Source of the DNA: Porcincola sp945869225
GTDB taxonomy: Bacteria; Bacillota; Clostridia; Lachnospirales; Lachnospiraceae
DNA length: 64,000 nt
Direction: 5' to 3'
Assembly: GCF_052118625.1 (NCBI RefSeq)
Contig: NZ_JBQKGW010000011.1
Location: 1-64,000, forward strand
Shown here: positions 43,549 through 52,950 of the stretch, in pieces
Position numbering within the stretch: position 1 is the first letter of the stretch
Layout of the letters: each line of letters opens with the position of its first letter
Translations under genes and position numbers: made by a program
The notes under the pieces: model-generated
What the model saw: the letters and a program-made list of their open reading frames with translations, nothing else
What the model was told of the DNA's origin: nothing
The model's database searches: none

Positions 43549-44030
43549 AGCTGTTCCTCCTTCTGAGTCTGATTGGGACGGATGGGTTCTGAAGGCTGCG
43601 CGCAGGGGCTGTTCCCGGATACATTATCCAGCAGCTTGTGCAGAAGGCGCCTGAGCTCGACAGCCTCCTCGGGTGTAAATCCGCGCACAAGCTCCTGCTC
43701 GGCCTGCCGTTTCTGTCGGATGGACTCGTCCCGGAACCGGTCGGACTTTTCCGTTGTCCGGACGATTCGTCCGCGGTGGTCGTCCGGGTTGACCTCCACC
43801 GTCAGAAATCCTTTTTTCTCCATGCGGGAGATGATGCCGACGACCGTCGGGTGCGAAACCTGGAGATGCGTCTCGATTTCCTTCTGTGTCACGGCCCCGC
43901 CGTGCGTATGGATGAAAAACATGGTCTGGAACTGGCTCATGGTCAGTCCGGATTCCTTCAGGCGGGTGTCCGCCTGGTTTTTCAGCCGTTCGCCTGCAAT
44001 TTTTATCAAATGGCCGATATCATCGCACAC
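43545..44030 (-). CDS. MarR-family transcriptional regulator
   Basis: Repressor of the exporter operon, 161 residues. It shows the MarR winged helix: MSQFQTMFFIHTHGG, recognition region VTQKEIETHLQVSHPTVVGIISRMEKKGF, and a wing with VNPDDHRGRIVRTT. Dimer helices flank it. GTG 44030 (VCDDIGHLIKIAG) lies a good distance after AAAGGAGG; the frame is open to 44102. Two dyads (TGTAGCACGCTACA, TGTAGTACGCTACG) flank its own promoter, pointing to autoregulation and control of the two ABC genes. Inducer unknown; drugs or bile acids are common for such loci. Confidence 0.88.
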   Translation of the reverse strand: MCDDIGHLIKIAGERLKNQADTRLKESGLTMSQFQTMFFIHTHGGAVTQKEIETHLQVSHPTVVGIISRMEKKGFLTVEVNPDDHRGRIVRTTEKSDRFRDESIRQKRQAEQELVRGFTPEEAVELRRLLHKLLDNVSGNSPCAQPSEPIRPNQTQKEEQL

Positions 44031-44105
44031 ACCACAAAGTCCTCCTTTCTGAGATGGAATCTGCAGCAATATACAGTCAGCATCGGCTGCAGATCGTCCC
44101 ATATA

Positions 44106-44119
44106 TGTAGCACGCTACA
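44106..44119. promoter_or_regulatory. MarR operator 1
   Basis: TGTAGCACGCTACA is a perfect dyad (TGTAGC, 2 bp, GCTACA), downstream of the minus-strand -10 (about +9 to +22). Confidence 0.65.
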
Positions 44120-44134
44120 ATAAAAAACGAACCT

Positions 44135-44163
44135 ATTATATGCCTCATTTTTCAGAAGTGTAA
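44135..44163 (-). promoter_or_regulatory. Promoter of the MarR/ABC operon
   Basis: Reading leftward: TTACAC (44163-44158), 17 bp, consensus TATAAT (44140-44135). It lies between the two operator dyads. Confidence 0.55.
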
Positions 44164-44181
44164 TTGTGAGATGCTCCAAAA

Positions 44182-44195
44182 TGTAGTACGCTACG
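44182..44195. promoter_or_regulatory. MarR operator 2
   Basis: TGTAGTACGCTACG matches operator 1 in 12 of 14 positions. It is upstream of the minus-strand -35 and could also affect the divergent gene at 44329. Confidence 0.6.
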
Positions 44196-44328
44196 CAATG
44201 AAAGCGGGGACATTCTGCACAAGGCCGGATTATCTGTGTCAATTTCTTCGCGCATTGGGGAGAGCATCCATGTTATGATGAAATAACAGAAGGATGGCTG
44301 CACATCAGAAGCAGATGGAGGATGAATC

Positions 44329-45510
44329 ATGGCAGAAAGAAATCTTGATTTTGACACATACGTTGACCGCAGAAACACAGACTGCCTGAAATATGACTTC
44401 GCAAAGCGCAGGGGGCTGCCGGAGGACGTGCTCCCGCTCTGGGTCGCGGACATGGATTTTCGGACCTCGTCCTATGTGGAGGATGCGCTGGTGGAGCGCG
44501 CGAAGAACGGTGTGTTCGGATACACCGAGTCCGGAGAAGCTTATTTTCAGGCAGTTGCCGGCTGGATGGAGCGCCATCACGGATGGAAGGTTCGGCCGGA
44601 GTGCCTGATCAAGACGCCGGGTGTTGTGTTCGCCCTGGCGATGGCGGTCAGAGCCTACACAAGGGAAGGAGACAACGTCCTTATTCAGCAGCCCGTCTAC
44701 TATCCGTTCAGTGAGGTGATTCTGGAGAATGGGAGAAATGTGGTCAGCAGCGATCTCTACCTGGGGGAGGACAACCGCTACCACATCGATTTTGATGATT
44801 TCGAGCGCAAGATTGAGGAGAATGACATCGGACTGTTCCTGATGTGCAGTCCGCACAATCCGGTCGGAAGAGTCTGGACGCGCGATGAGCTGATGAGGAT
44901 CGGGGAGATCTGCGTCCGTCACAACGTGATTGTCGTCAGTGACGAGATCCACAACGACTTCGTTTTTGAGGGGGAGCACCATGTCTTTGCGACGCTGAGC
45001 CCCGAGTTCGAGCAGATCTCGGTCGTCTGCACGGCGCCCAGCAAGACCTTCAATCTCGCAACGATGCTGCTGTCGAACATCTTTATTCCGGACGTCCAGC
45101 TGCGGAAGCGCTTTCTGAGGGAGGTCAGTGCAGCAGGAATGAGCCAGCTGTCAGCCTTTGGTCTGACGGCCTGCCAGGCGGCATATGAGCACGGGGAAGA
45201 GTGGTATCAGGCGATGCTTTCCTATGTAAAGGGAAACATTGATTATGTGTATCGCTACGCACAGGAGCATTTTAAAAAGATCAAGGTGGTCCATCTTGAG
45301 GGAACCTACCTGCTGTGGCTGGATTTTCGCGGGACAGGGCTGTCGTCCGGGGAGATTGACCAGAAGATCATCTACGAGGCAAAGCTGTGGCTGGATTCCG
45401 GAAAGATTTTCGGGAGCGCCGGAAGAGGCTTTCAGCGGATCAACACAGCGTGCCAGCGCGCGACCCTCGAGGAGACGATGGAGCGGATCCGGAGAACCTT
45501 CGAAGTGTAA
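44329..45510 (+). CDS. MalY/PatB-family PLP C-S lyase or aminotransferase
   Basis: Fold-type I pyridoxal-phosphate enzyme, 393 residues, that cleaves cystathionine or cysteine to pyruvate, ammonia and a thiol, or transaminates. It opens NLDFDTYVDRRNTDCLKYDF, the PatB start. Key parts are LPLWVADMDFRT, the TPGVVFAL turn, CSPHNPVGRVWTRDEL, the cofactor Asp in VSDEIHNDFV and the Schiff-base Lys near 239 in TAPSKTFNLA. TGGAGGATG precedes the ATG. It is divergent from the MarR operon. The gene that follows concerns folate, not sulfur. Confidence 0.92.
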   Translation: MAERNLDFDTYVDRRNTDCLKYDFAKRRGLPEDVLPLWVADMDFRTSSYVEDALVERAKNGVFGYTESGEAYFQAVAGWMERHHGWKVRPECLIKTPGVVFALAMAVRAYTREGDNVLIQQPVYYPFSEVILENGRNVVSSDLYLGEDNRYHIDFDDFERKIEENDIGLFLMCSPHNPVGRVWTRDELMRIGEICVRHNVIVVSDEIHNDFVFEGEHHVFATLSPEFEQISVVCTAPSKTFNLATMLLSNIFIPDVQLRKRFLREVSAAGMSQLSAFGLTACQAAYEHGEEWYQAMLSYVKGNIDYVYRYAQEHFKKIKVVHLEGTYLLWLDFRGTGLSSGEIDQKIIYEAKLWLDSGKIFGSAGRGFQRINTACQRATLEETMERIRRTFEV

Positions 45511-45587
45511 GCTGGTACAGCAGGGCTGTGACCGGATTGCGCAGCCAATAAGACCTGCGTCAGGCAAGATCAGGGGCGTGAGTGGAG

Positions 45588-46160
45588 ATGGATGAGGAGA
45601 AGAAGGCCATCCGGGCGAAGATCCGCAGGCTTCGCGCGCAGATGACCCGGGAAGAGATCGGGCAGCGGAGTCTGGAGATCTGGAAGAGGGTCCTGGAGAG
45701 CGGTGTGTACAGAAGCTGCAGTGCTGTATACATTTACATGAGCCTTCCCGGAGAGGTAGAAACCAGGACACTGATCCAGCGGGCCTGGGAAGATGGAAAA
45801 AAGGTCGCAGTACCGAAGACCGACCTGGAAAAAAGACAGCTCCGCTTTTACGAAATCCGGAGTTTCGGACAGGTAAGGCCCGGTGTGATGGGAATCCTGG
45901 AGCCTTCGGAAGTAGAAGGGGCCAGGAGCGTACCGGATCCGGATGACGCCACTCTCATGATCGTACCTGGGGTTGCCTTTGACAGACAGCGCCACCGGAT
46001 CGGATACGGCGGCGGATTCTACGACCGGTACCTGGAGCTTCACCCGCTTCTTCAGACGGCGGCGGCGGCCTTCGACTTCCAGATCCTGGACAGGGTGCCG
46101 GCTGGAGAACATGATAAAAAACCGGACTGCATCTATACGCCCTCGGAAGTGATCCGGTAA
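45588..46160 (+). CDS. 5-formyltetrahydrofolate cyclo-ligase
   Basis: ATP-dependent conversion of 5-formyl-THF to 5,10-methenyl-THF, a one-carbon repair step, 190 residues (usual size). The N-terminal helix (EKKAIRAKIRRLRAQMTREE) is followed by VYIYMSLPGEVETRTLI, KVAVPK, the substrate-loop Pro-Gly region and the phosphate-binding GYGGGFYDRYL. The ATG at 45588 or a GTG six bases earlier could start it. The next gene begins 61 bp after. Confidence 0.9.
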   Translation: MDEEKKAIRAKIRRLRAQMTREEIGQRSLEIWKRVLESGVYRSCSAVYIYMSLPGEVETRTLIQRAWEDGKKVAVPKTDLEKRQLRFYEIRSFGQVRPGVMGILEPSEVEGARSVPDPDDATLMIVPGVAFDRQRHRIGYGGGFYDRYLELHPLLQTAAAAFDFQILDRVPAGEHDKKPDCIYTPSEVIR

Positions 46161-46221
46161 GGGCGGAGATCCAAGCACGAAGAACGCAAGAACGGCCGAT
46201 CGAAGAAAGGAGAGAAGGAAG

Positions 46222-47958
46222 ATGACAGACAGAAAACGTGCATGCCGCCTGATTGCGGAAGCCCTTTGTGCAGGACTGATGTTCTGGAGCTTCGGGATGG
46301 GACCGGCAGCAGGCATCCTGGCGCCTGCAGGGCTGACAGCCTGCGGTGCGGAAAGGGACACGCAGGCGGGCGCTGAGACGGAACTTGAGACGGACACGGA
46401 GACAGATCTTGAGACAGAAGCGGGGGAGGAGCCTGACCTGCGGTTCCATCCGACAATCCGAAGTCACTTCAGATATGCCAGCGGGCAGCAGAGCGGGGAG
46501 GAGCTTCTGGCCCAGATTACATACCCGGAGATTCATATTCCGCAGGAGGAGACACGTTTTTCTGCACTGAGCAGCGCACTTTCCAGGTATAACAGCGAAA
46601 AGGAGGCATCTTACCTTGAGGCGCTGAAGACACTGGCAGAGTCGGCAAAAGCAATTCACCAGAGCGGCAATATGGATATTTCCTGCTCACAGATATGTGA
46701 GACACGGATTGCAAGGGCAGATCATACAGCGTTCAGTATCGTCGAAAATGAATCAGATTATCAAGGAGGCGTTCACGGCTACTACGGGAAAGGCGGAGTA
46801 ACCTATGACAGCGGGAGCGGACAGCTTCTGGCTTTCTCAGACGTTGTGCGGGACTGCGATGCGGCGGCAGCACGTGTTGTGCAGAAGCTCTCCCAGGAGT
46901 ATCCGGCACTGAGCAGTCCGCCGGAGAAGGAAAAGCTGGCTTCTTCCATGAAGCAGAGGGATGCCGGACAGGATCAGCCGGGTCTGTTTCACTGGTATCT
47001 GACCTCGATTGGCGTGAATCTTGTTTTTCCACCCTACACGCTGGGAAGCTATGCAGAGGGGCAGCAGGAGATTCAGCTTTCCTTCGAGGAGGATCCGGGT
47101 CTGTTTCACCCAAGATACAGCCAGATCCCGGAGACATTCGTTGTTCCATTTGACCGGGATACGGGTATCTGGGCGGATGTCACAGGGGACGGGGCAGTTG
47201 ACCGCATCGCAGTCGGCGGCGATATGGACGAGACAGGGGCGTACAGGAATCTTACCGTCAGTGTGAACGATCAGGCGCTGACGCTTTCAGACTTTCCATA
47301 TTACAGCACGGAGCTATACCTCATCAGGTCGAACGCCAGCTATCAGATTTACGTATTCTGCAGGTCGGACAATGATTACCAGATTCTGAAGGTTTTCTCG
47401 ATTGGAAATGGGGCACCGGTTGAGCTGACGCCGCCTCCTGCAGCCGAAGGGCGTCCGGATCCGTACAACCTCGGCGTGAGATTGATCGAAATGGATGACA
47501 GGAATGAGACGGCGGAGGTTGGTCAAAGCGGCAGCTATGAGCGCGCATACAGGGATGAGACGAATGCACTGACCGATCCGGGCAGCATGCTGCTATCGAC
47601 CCGGATGGATGACATGAGCACCTACCAGGCCTACAAAGCCTATACAGCAGGAGCGGGATATCCGGTCAGCAGTGATCTATACTATCAGGCAGACGCGGAT
47701 CGTATCCGGCTGACATTGAAACAGGCGGCCGAATTTGAGACCGTCTCGGAAAACGGAGAGCAGACAGGAGAGGTTTCCTACCCGGAGGGCACTGTGTTCA
47801 CGATTCTGCGGACAGATGGCGCAGGGACGGTGGATTTGAAGCCTGAAGCAGAAGGGGATGAAATTGCGCGAGTGAGCGGCGACTTCTCAGACTGGCCGCA
47901 GCAGGTGAACGGATTTGAACTGGAGACACTTTTCGACGGAACAGTGTTTGCAGGGTGA
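46222..47958 (+). CDS. RsiV-like (DUF3298-type) lipoprotein
   Basis: Exported protein of 578 residues. The signal peptide ends in a lipobox (LTAC, Cys41), followed by an acidic Glu/Thr linker (about 42-68). From about 70 to 300 it has the paired DUF4163/DUF3298 layout of RsiV and PdaC: YPEIHIPQEE, a region with YQGGVHGYYGKGGVTYD and LLAFSDVV, then LTSIGVNLVFPPYTLGSYAEGQQEIQLSF. The C-terminal half (about 310-578) holds a VTGDGAVDRIAVGGD beta region resembling FG-GAP-like repeats and a final beta domain. It may bind a wall ligand or protein. GAAAGGAGAG precedes the ATG. No sigma factor is adjacent, so an anti-sigma role is not supported. Confidence 0.8.
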   Translation: MTDRKRACRLIAEALCAGLMFWSFGMGPAAGILAPAGLTACGAERDTQAGAETELETDTETDLETEAGEEPDLRFHPTIRSHFRYASGQQSGEELLAQITYPEIHIPQEETRFSALSSALSRYNSEKEASYLEALKTLAESAKAIHQSGNMDISCSQICETRIARADHTAFSIVENESDYQGGVHGYYGKGGVTYDSGSGQLLAFSDVVRDCDAAAARVVQKLSQEYPALSSPPEKEKLASSMKQRDAGQDQPGLFHWYLTSIGVNLVFPPYTLGSYAEGQQEIQLSFEEDPGLFHPRYSQIPETFVVPFDRDTGIWADVTGDGAVDRIAVGGDMDETGAYRNLTVSVNDQALTLSDFPYYSTELYLIRSNASYQIYVFCRSDNDYQILKVFSIGNGAPVELTPPPAAEGRPDPYNLGVRLIEMDDRNETAEVGQSGSYERAYRDETNALTDPGSMLLSTRMDDMSTYQAYKAYTAGAGYPVSSDLYYQADADRIRLTLKQAAEFETVSENGEQTGEVSYPEGTVFTILRTDGAGTVDLKPEAEGDEIARVSGDFSDWPQQVNGFELETLFDGTVFAG

Positions 47959-48030
47959 TTGTTTCACGAATCCGTTCTATAATACCGCCTGAGAGGACGT
48001 AATCTGTTTGTCTGAAGAGGAGGAGTGGCG

Positions 48031-48984
48031 ATGTCTGTGAAGTCTGGCAAGCTCGTGATCATCGGAGCAGGAAAGGTTGGGAATGCGGTTCTGGATTCGG
48101 TTCTGAGGATGAGCATCATCGATGAGATCGTGGTGATCAACCGGAACCGGGACAAGGCACTGGGGGCAGTGCTGGATGCCAGCCATACGACCGCATTCGA
48201 GTACAGCACCAATACAAGCATCCGGGTCGGCGATTATCCGGACTGTGCGGATGCGCAGATCATCGTGGTGACAGCGGGGCCAAGTATCGTCAAGGGTGAA
48301 TACGACAGGAGCATTCTGCTGAAACGGAACATCGAGGTGATGAATGGGGTCATGGCGAACATTACCCGGTACACGCGGGAAGCCATCCTGATCATTATAT
48401 CGAATCCGCTCGATATTCTGACGTATTACTTCCAGAAGAAATACAACTATCCGGTGGACCGGATCTTCGGAACGGGGACACTTCTGGATACGGCCCGCTT
48501 CAACAAGATGCTGGGAGATCTGTGCAGCGTCGATGCCAAGAATGTGACCGGGTTCGTTCTGGGCGAGCACGGGGAGACGTCATTCATTCCGTGGAACACG
48601 GTCAACATCGTGGGAGTGCCTTTTCAGGAGATCGAGGAGAAGTTCCATCCGGCTGTTCCCATCGACAAGGAGAAGCTTCTGAACGAAACAAAGATGATCG
48701 GTCCGGAGATTGTTCAGCTGAAGGGCTATACCAGTGCCGGGGTGTCCCTGGCAGCCTGCCGTCTGATCGGGGCAATCGTCCGAAATGAGCATTGCGTCGT
48801 CCCTGTCTCGACCGTTCTGCGCGGGCAGTACGGCATCGATGATATTGCGATGAGCATGCCTTGTATCATCGGGAGCGATGGAATCCTCCGCGTGATTGAG
48901 CTGACGCTTGATGAGGAAGGAAAGAGGGATCTGGAAACCTGCCATGCGCACCTGAGGGAGCTTCTGAAATCGGTCGGGGCGTGA
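48031..48984 (+). CDS. Lactate/malate-type 2-hydroxyacid dehydrogenase
   Basis: NAD-dependent dehydrogenase of the LDH/MDH superfamily, 317 residues. Seen: Rossmann GAGKVG (12-17), substrate Arg156 (DTARFN), catalytic His180 (GEHGETSF). The mobile loop reads AGPSIVKGEYDR (82-93), where lactate dehydrogenases have a QKPGETR-like sequence. The usual specificity Gln is Ile or Val, and the loop Arg is shifted one place. The loop is closer in style to L-2-hydroxyisocaproate dehydrogenases, which have a GDR end. So the substrate is uncertain: lactate, or a bulkier 2-keto acid from branched-chain or aromatic amino acids. ATG 48031 follows GAGGAGG. Confidence 0.82.
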   Translation: MSVKSGKLVIIGAGKVGNAVLDSVLRMSIIDEIVVINRNRDKALGAVLDASHTTAFEYSTNTSIRVGDYPDCADAQIIVVTAGPSIVKGEYDRSILLKRNIEVMNGVMANITRYTREAILIIISNPLDILTYYFQKKYNYPVDRIFGTGTLLDTARFNKMLGDLCSVDAKNVTGFVLGEHGETSFIPWNTVNIVGVPFQEIEEKFHPAVPIDKEKLLNETKMIGPEIVQLKGYTSAGVSLAACRLIGAIVRNEHCVVPVSTVLRGQYGIDDIAMSMPCIIGSDGILRVIELTLDEEGKRDLETCHAHLRELLKSVGA

Positions 48985-49041
48985 GAAGGATTTTTGACAC
49001 GGTCATCATATTGAAGAGCGTAATAGAAAAAAGACCTGTTT

Positions 49042-51087
49042 ATGGATAAAGAGAAACAGTCAATACAAACAAGACATCAGGACAGGTGCACCATGCAATA
49101 CCCGACGAGGTGGAGCATGGTGCTTCATTTCCTGCGGGGATCAAAGCGATGGTTTGCAGCCGCGATTGTCAGCGCCTGCGTAGTGTCTCTGCTTGATCTG
49201 GCAAACCCGAAGATTATCGGTTTTACAGTGGACTCCGTGATCGATACGGGAAGCGCCTCCGTTCCATCCTGGCTGTCCGCCTTTGTGAAGGCGGCCGGCG
49301 GAATTGATGGGATCAGAAGCCATCTGTGGCTGATTGCGGTTCTGGTGGCAGGCGTCGCCGCGGTGCGGGCGGTATTCCGCTATTTCTTTGAGTATTTTAA
49401 CACGAAGGGGGCGGAAAAACTGGTCAAGACGATGCGGGATGATCTGTTCGGACACATTCTGCACCTGCCCTATGCCTGGCACAGCGAGAATGCGACCGGC
49501 GATATTATTCAGCGCTGCACGAGCGATGTTGACACAGTCAAAACCTTTCTGTCAGACCAGCTGTCGGCGCTGCTGCGCACCCTGATTCTGATGGGGCTGT
49601 CGCTGTTTTTCATGTTCCGGATTCATGTCAGGCTTGCTGCGGCGGCAGCCGTCTTCATCCCGGTGATTGTTCTCTACAGCCTGTTCTTTCACAGCCGGAT
49701 CGGTGCGGCTTTTGAGAAGGCCGACGAGGAGGAGGGAAAGCTGTCCACGATTGCGCAGGAGAACCTGACAGGCGTCCGCGTGGTGAGAGCATTCGGACGG
49801 GAGCTCTATGAGCGCCGCCGCTTCGAGGAACAGAATCGGATCTACACCGGATACTGGGTTCATCTGATGAAGGTGCTGTCCATGTTCTGGACGAGCGGGG
49901 ACCTGGTTTCCTACCTTCAGACGCTGGTCATTCTGGTCTACGGGTCGTACCTGGCTGCGTCAGGCCGCATCACGGCAGGGGAGCTGATCGCGTTCATCTC
50001 TTACAATGAGCTGCTGAACTGGCCGATCCGTGCCCTTGGCCGAACCATCGCCGAGCTGTCCAAGACGGGCATATCAATCGATAGACTTCGATATATTATG
50101 AATGCCGAAGTGGAGCAGGATGCGCCGGGGGCTGACTGCCCGCCGATGAACCGCGACATTGTGTTTGAACATGTGAGCTATGCATATGACAACGGGCAGG
50201 GAGAGGTGCTGCGGGATGTATCGTTCCGGATCAGGGGCGGAAGTGTTTTCGGAATCCTTGGTGGAACCGGCAGCGGGAAGTCGACACTGATGCATCTTCT
50301 GGACAGGCTTTATGACCTGCCGGAGGGAGACGGGAGGATCCTGATCGGGGATACAGATATCTCGAACATTCAGACAGCCTATCTCAGACAGCATGTCGGG
50401 ATGGTTCTGCAGGAGCCCTATCTGTTCTCAAGGACTCTGTCAGAGAACATCGCCATCACACAGAAGCGTGTGGTGCTGGACGAGGTGCGCCGGGCGGCGC
50501 GGACCGCGAGTCTGGACGACACGATTGAGCATTTCACGAAAGGATACGACACGTACGTCGGCGAGCGGGGGGTGACACTCTCCGGCGGACAGAAGCAGCG
50601 CACGGCGATTGCGCAGATGCTGATCCGGCAGCCGGAGATCATGATCTTTGATGACTCTCTGTCCGCCGTCGACGCCGAGACGGACGCGAAGATCCGGGAG
50701 GCGCTGAAAAAGCGGACGGCCGGCAGCACGGTGATCCTGATCTCCCACAGAATCAGCACACTGATGCATGCGGACAGCATCCTTGTCCTGGATAAGGGAA
50801 GAGTGGCCGCGCAGGGAACGCATGGTGAGCTACTGGAAATGAACCCGATCTACAGGAGAATCTATCAGCTTCAGATGCAGGGCGCCGAGGAGATGCAGGA
50901 AAATGGCCCTGAGGAACGGCAGCCGGAAGGACAGCAGTCCGGCAACCGGCAGGATCCGCAGGAGAATGACCCTGAGGAATGTCAGCCGGAAGGACAGCAG
51001 TCCGGCAGCCGGCAGGATCCGCAGGGGCGGGAGACAGTTAGTGGAAAGGCGCGGACGGAAAAGAATGGAGAGGAGGCGCGCAGATGA
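49042..51087 (+). CDS. Second heterodimeric ABC exporter, degenerate-site subunit
   Basis: Half-transporter, 681 residues, six helices (about 30-310) and one ATPase domain. Walker A GGTGSGKST and signature LSGGQKQRTAIAQML are intact, Walker B IMIFDDSLSAVD lacks the catalytic Glu, H-loop ISHRIST. The C-terminus carries a 21-residue repeat in two copies (PEE-x-QPEGQQSG-x-RQDPQ) encoded by a 63-bp DNA duplication. The start is uncertain: ATG 49042 has little ribosome site; ATG 49093 is an alternative. TTGACA at 48994 may be the -35. The stop overlaps the partner gene (ATGA). Confidence 0.9.
   Translation: MDKEKQSIQTRHQDRCTMQYPTRWSMVLHFLRGSKRWFAAAIVSACVVSLLDLANPKIIGFTVDSVIDTGSASVPSWLSAFVKAAGGIDGIRSHLWLIAVLVAGVAAVRAVFRYFFEYFNTKGAEKLVKTMRDDLFGHILHLPYAWHSENATGDIIQRCTSDVDTVKTFLSDQLSALLRTLILMGLSLFFMFRIHVRLAAAAAVFIPVIVLYSLFFHSRIGAAFEKADEEEGKLSTIAQENLTGVRVVRAFGRELYERRRFEEQNRIYTGYWVHLMKVLSMFWTSGDLVSYLQTLVILVYGSYLAASGRITAGELIAFISYNELLNWPIRALGRTIAELSKTGISIDRLRYIMNAEVEQDAPGADCPPMNRDIVFEHVSYAYDNGQGEVLRDVSFRIRGGSVFGILGGTGSGKSTLMHLLDRLYDLPEGDGRILIGDTDISNIQTAYLRQHVGMVLQEPYLFSRTLSENIAITQKRVVLDEVRRAARTASLDDTIEHFTKGYDTYVGERGVTLSGGQKQRTAIAQMLIRQPEIMIFDDSLSAVDAETDAKIREALKKRTAGSTVILISHRISTLMHADSILVLDKGRVAAQGTHGELLEMNPIYRRIYQLQMQGAEEMQENGPEERQPEGQQSGNRQDPQENDPEECQPEGQQSGSRQDPQGRETVSGKARTEKNGEEARR
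50908..51026 (+). repeat. 63-bp tandem repeat in the exporter 3' end
   Basis: CCTGAGGAA starts at 50908 and 50971, with the intervening QPEGQQSG-x-RQDPQ codons nearly identical. The unit adds a hydrophilic, disordered tail. Confidence 0.85.
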
Positions 51088-52901
51088 AGGAAGACAACAG
51101 GGTTCGCTATCCGCTCTTCGGATTTTTGAAAATCCGTCCCTATGTGCGGGCATACAGACGCACGATCCTGACTATGGTGCTGTGCGGCGCCTTCGTCTCG
51201 ATGATCGATGCCGTCTACCCGCTGTTTAATCGGTATGCGCTGGATCATTTTGTAGCGGGAAAGACGACGGACACGATGCTGCAGTTTGTTCTGCTCTATG
51301 TCCTGGTCCTGATGGTTCAGGTGGTCACGAACTTCACCAGCACCTATTTCAGCGGGAAGGTGGAAATGTCTGTGGACAAGGATCTGCGCGATGCTTCATT
51401 TAAGCACCTGCAGGAGCTGTCCTTCTCTTACTTCAACCAGAACAATGTCGGGTATATCCACGCGCGCGTGATGAGCGATACGGGCAAGATCGGGGAAATG
51501 ACGGCCTGGAGGCTGATGGACCTGGTGTGGAATGGGTCCTACCTGATCTTTATGATGATCCTGATGCTCGTCATCAACCGGCGGCTGTTTCTCTGGCTGC
51601 TGATTCTGGTTCCGATTGATTTCTTTCTGATCTGGCTCTTCCAGAAGAAACTGATTGTTCTGAACCGGAAGATCCGGGAGCTGAATTCGCGCATCACCGG
51701 GAACTTCAACGAGGGGATTACAGGGGCGCGGAGCATCAAGACGCTCGTGGTTGAGAAGCGGATGCAGGAGGATTTCGAGCAGGATTCCGAGGAGATGCGC
51801 CGCGTGTCTGTCGGAGCCGGACATTTCAGTGCGATGTTCATATCACTCGTGACGCTGATGGGATCGACAGCGCTGGCGCTGGTTCTCTGGAAGGGCGGCC
51901 AGATCACGATGGATGGAGTCATCCGGATCGGGACGCTGTCTGTCTTCATGAGCTATGCGCTCTCGATGATCGAACCGATTCAGCAGATCGTTGTCACCAT
52001 CAGCCACCTGATCGGAATTCAGGTCAACATCGAGCGGTTCTCCAGGCTGATGGAGGAAAAGCCGGATGTAGCGGACAGTCCGGAGGTTCTTGCAAGGTAC
52101 GGCGGCATCTTTCATCCGAAAAAGGAAAACTGGGAGCCGCTTCATGGGGATATCGAGTTTGACCATGTGGACTTCCGGTACCCGGATGGGGAGGAGTATG
52201 TTCTGAAAGACTTCTGTCTAAAGGTGCCGCAGGGGACGAATGTCGCCATCGTCGGTGAGACAGGGGCGGGCAAGTCGACACTGGTCAATCTCGTCTGCCG
52301 GTTCTACGAGCCGACGCGTGGAAGGGTGCTGATTGACGGGCGAGACGCCAGGGAGCGCTCGCTTCTGTGGCTGCACAGCAGCATCGGATACGTGCTGCAG
52401 ACGCCGCATCTGTTTTCCGGCACGGTCCGTGACAATCTCCGGTACGGGAATCCGGATGCGGGGGATGATGAAATCTGGAAAGCGTTGAAGCTGGTGTCGG
52501 CGGACGATGTCGTCCGCAAGATGGAAAAGGGCCTCGACTCGGAGGTCGGAGAAGGCGGCGACCTCCTTTCGACAGGAGAAAAACAGCTGCTTTCATTTGC
52601 GAGGGCGCTGCTGGCAGATCCGAAGATTCTTGTGCTGGATGAGGCAACCTCCTCGATTGATCTTATGACCGAACATAAGATTCAGGATGCGATCAGAACG
52701 GTCATCGCCGGGCGCACAAGCTTTGTTGTGGCACACCGGCTGTCCACGATTGTCGGGGCGGATGTGATCCTTGCTGTAAAAGACGGGAAGATTGTGGAGC
52801 AGGGGACGCACCACGAGCTGATGCACAGGCACGGCTACTACTACGAGCTGTACACCCGGCAGTACGCCGATATGGCGGCAGACCTTGCGGCAGGGGGCTG
52901 A
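51084..52901 (+). CDS. Second heterodimeric ABC exporter, catalytic subunit
   Basis: Partner half-transporter, 605 residues. Membrane domain about 18-310. ATPase: Walker A GETGAGKST, Walker B ILVLDEATSSID with the catalytic Glu, H-loop AHRLST, but a degenerate signature LSTGEKQ. With the preceding chain it makes one active and one inactive site, the same design as the exporter at 39732-43548. No regulator is adjacent. Typical substrates of such pairs are drugs, lipids or peptides. Confidence 0.92.
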   Translation: MKEDNRVRYPLFGFLKIRPYVRAYRRTILTMVLCGAFVSMIDAVYPLFNRYALDHFVAGKTTDTMLQFVLLYVLVLMVQVVTNFTSTYFSGKVEMSVDKDLRDASFKHLQELSFSYFNQNNVGYIHARVMSDTGKIGEMTAWRLMDLVWNGSYLIFMMILMLVINRRLFLWLLILVPIDFFLIWLFQKKLIVLNRKIRELNSRITGNFNEGITGARSIKTLVVEKRMQEDFEQDSEEMRRVSVGAGHFSAMFISLVTLMGSTALALVLWKGGQITMDGVIRIGTLSVFMSYALSMIEPIQQIVVTISHLIGIQVNIERFSRLMEEKPDVADSPEVLARYGGIFHPKKENWEPLHGDIEFDHVDFRYPDGEEYVLKDFCLKVPQGTNVAIVGETGAGKSTLVNLVCRFYEPTRGRVLIDGRDARERSLLWLHSSIGYVLQTPHLFSGTVRDNLRYGNPDAGDDEIWKALKLVSADDVVRKMEKGLDSEVGEGGDLLSTGEKQLLSFARALLADPKILVLDEATSSIDLMTEHKIQDAIRTVIAGRTSFVVAHRLSTIVGADVILAVKDGKIVEQGTHHELMHRHGYYYELYTRQYADMAADLAAGG

Positions 52902-52950
52902 GCGCCTCTCCATGAGCCCGGCCGTCCGCATCCGCCAGAAGACTCAGTTT

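Noticed and set aside
46222..47958. Reading the RsiV-like lipoprotein as an anti-sigma factor.
   Set aside because: There is no adjacent sigma factor and it has a lipobox in place of a membrane-spanning anti-sigma layout.
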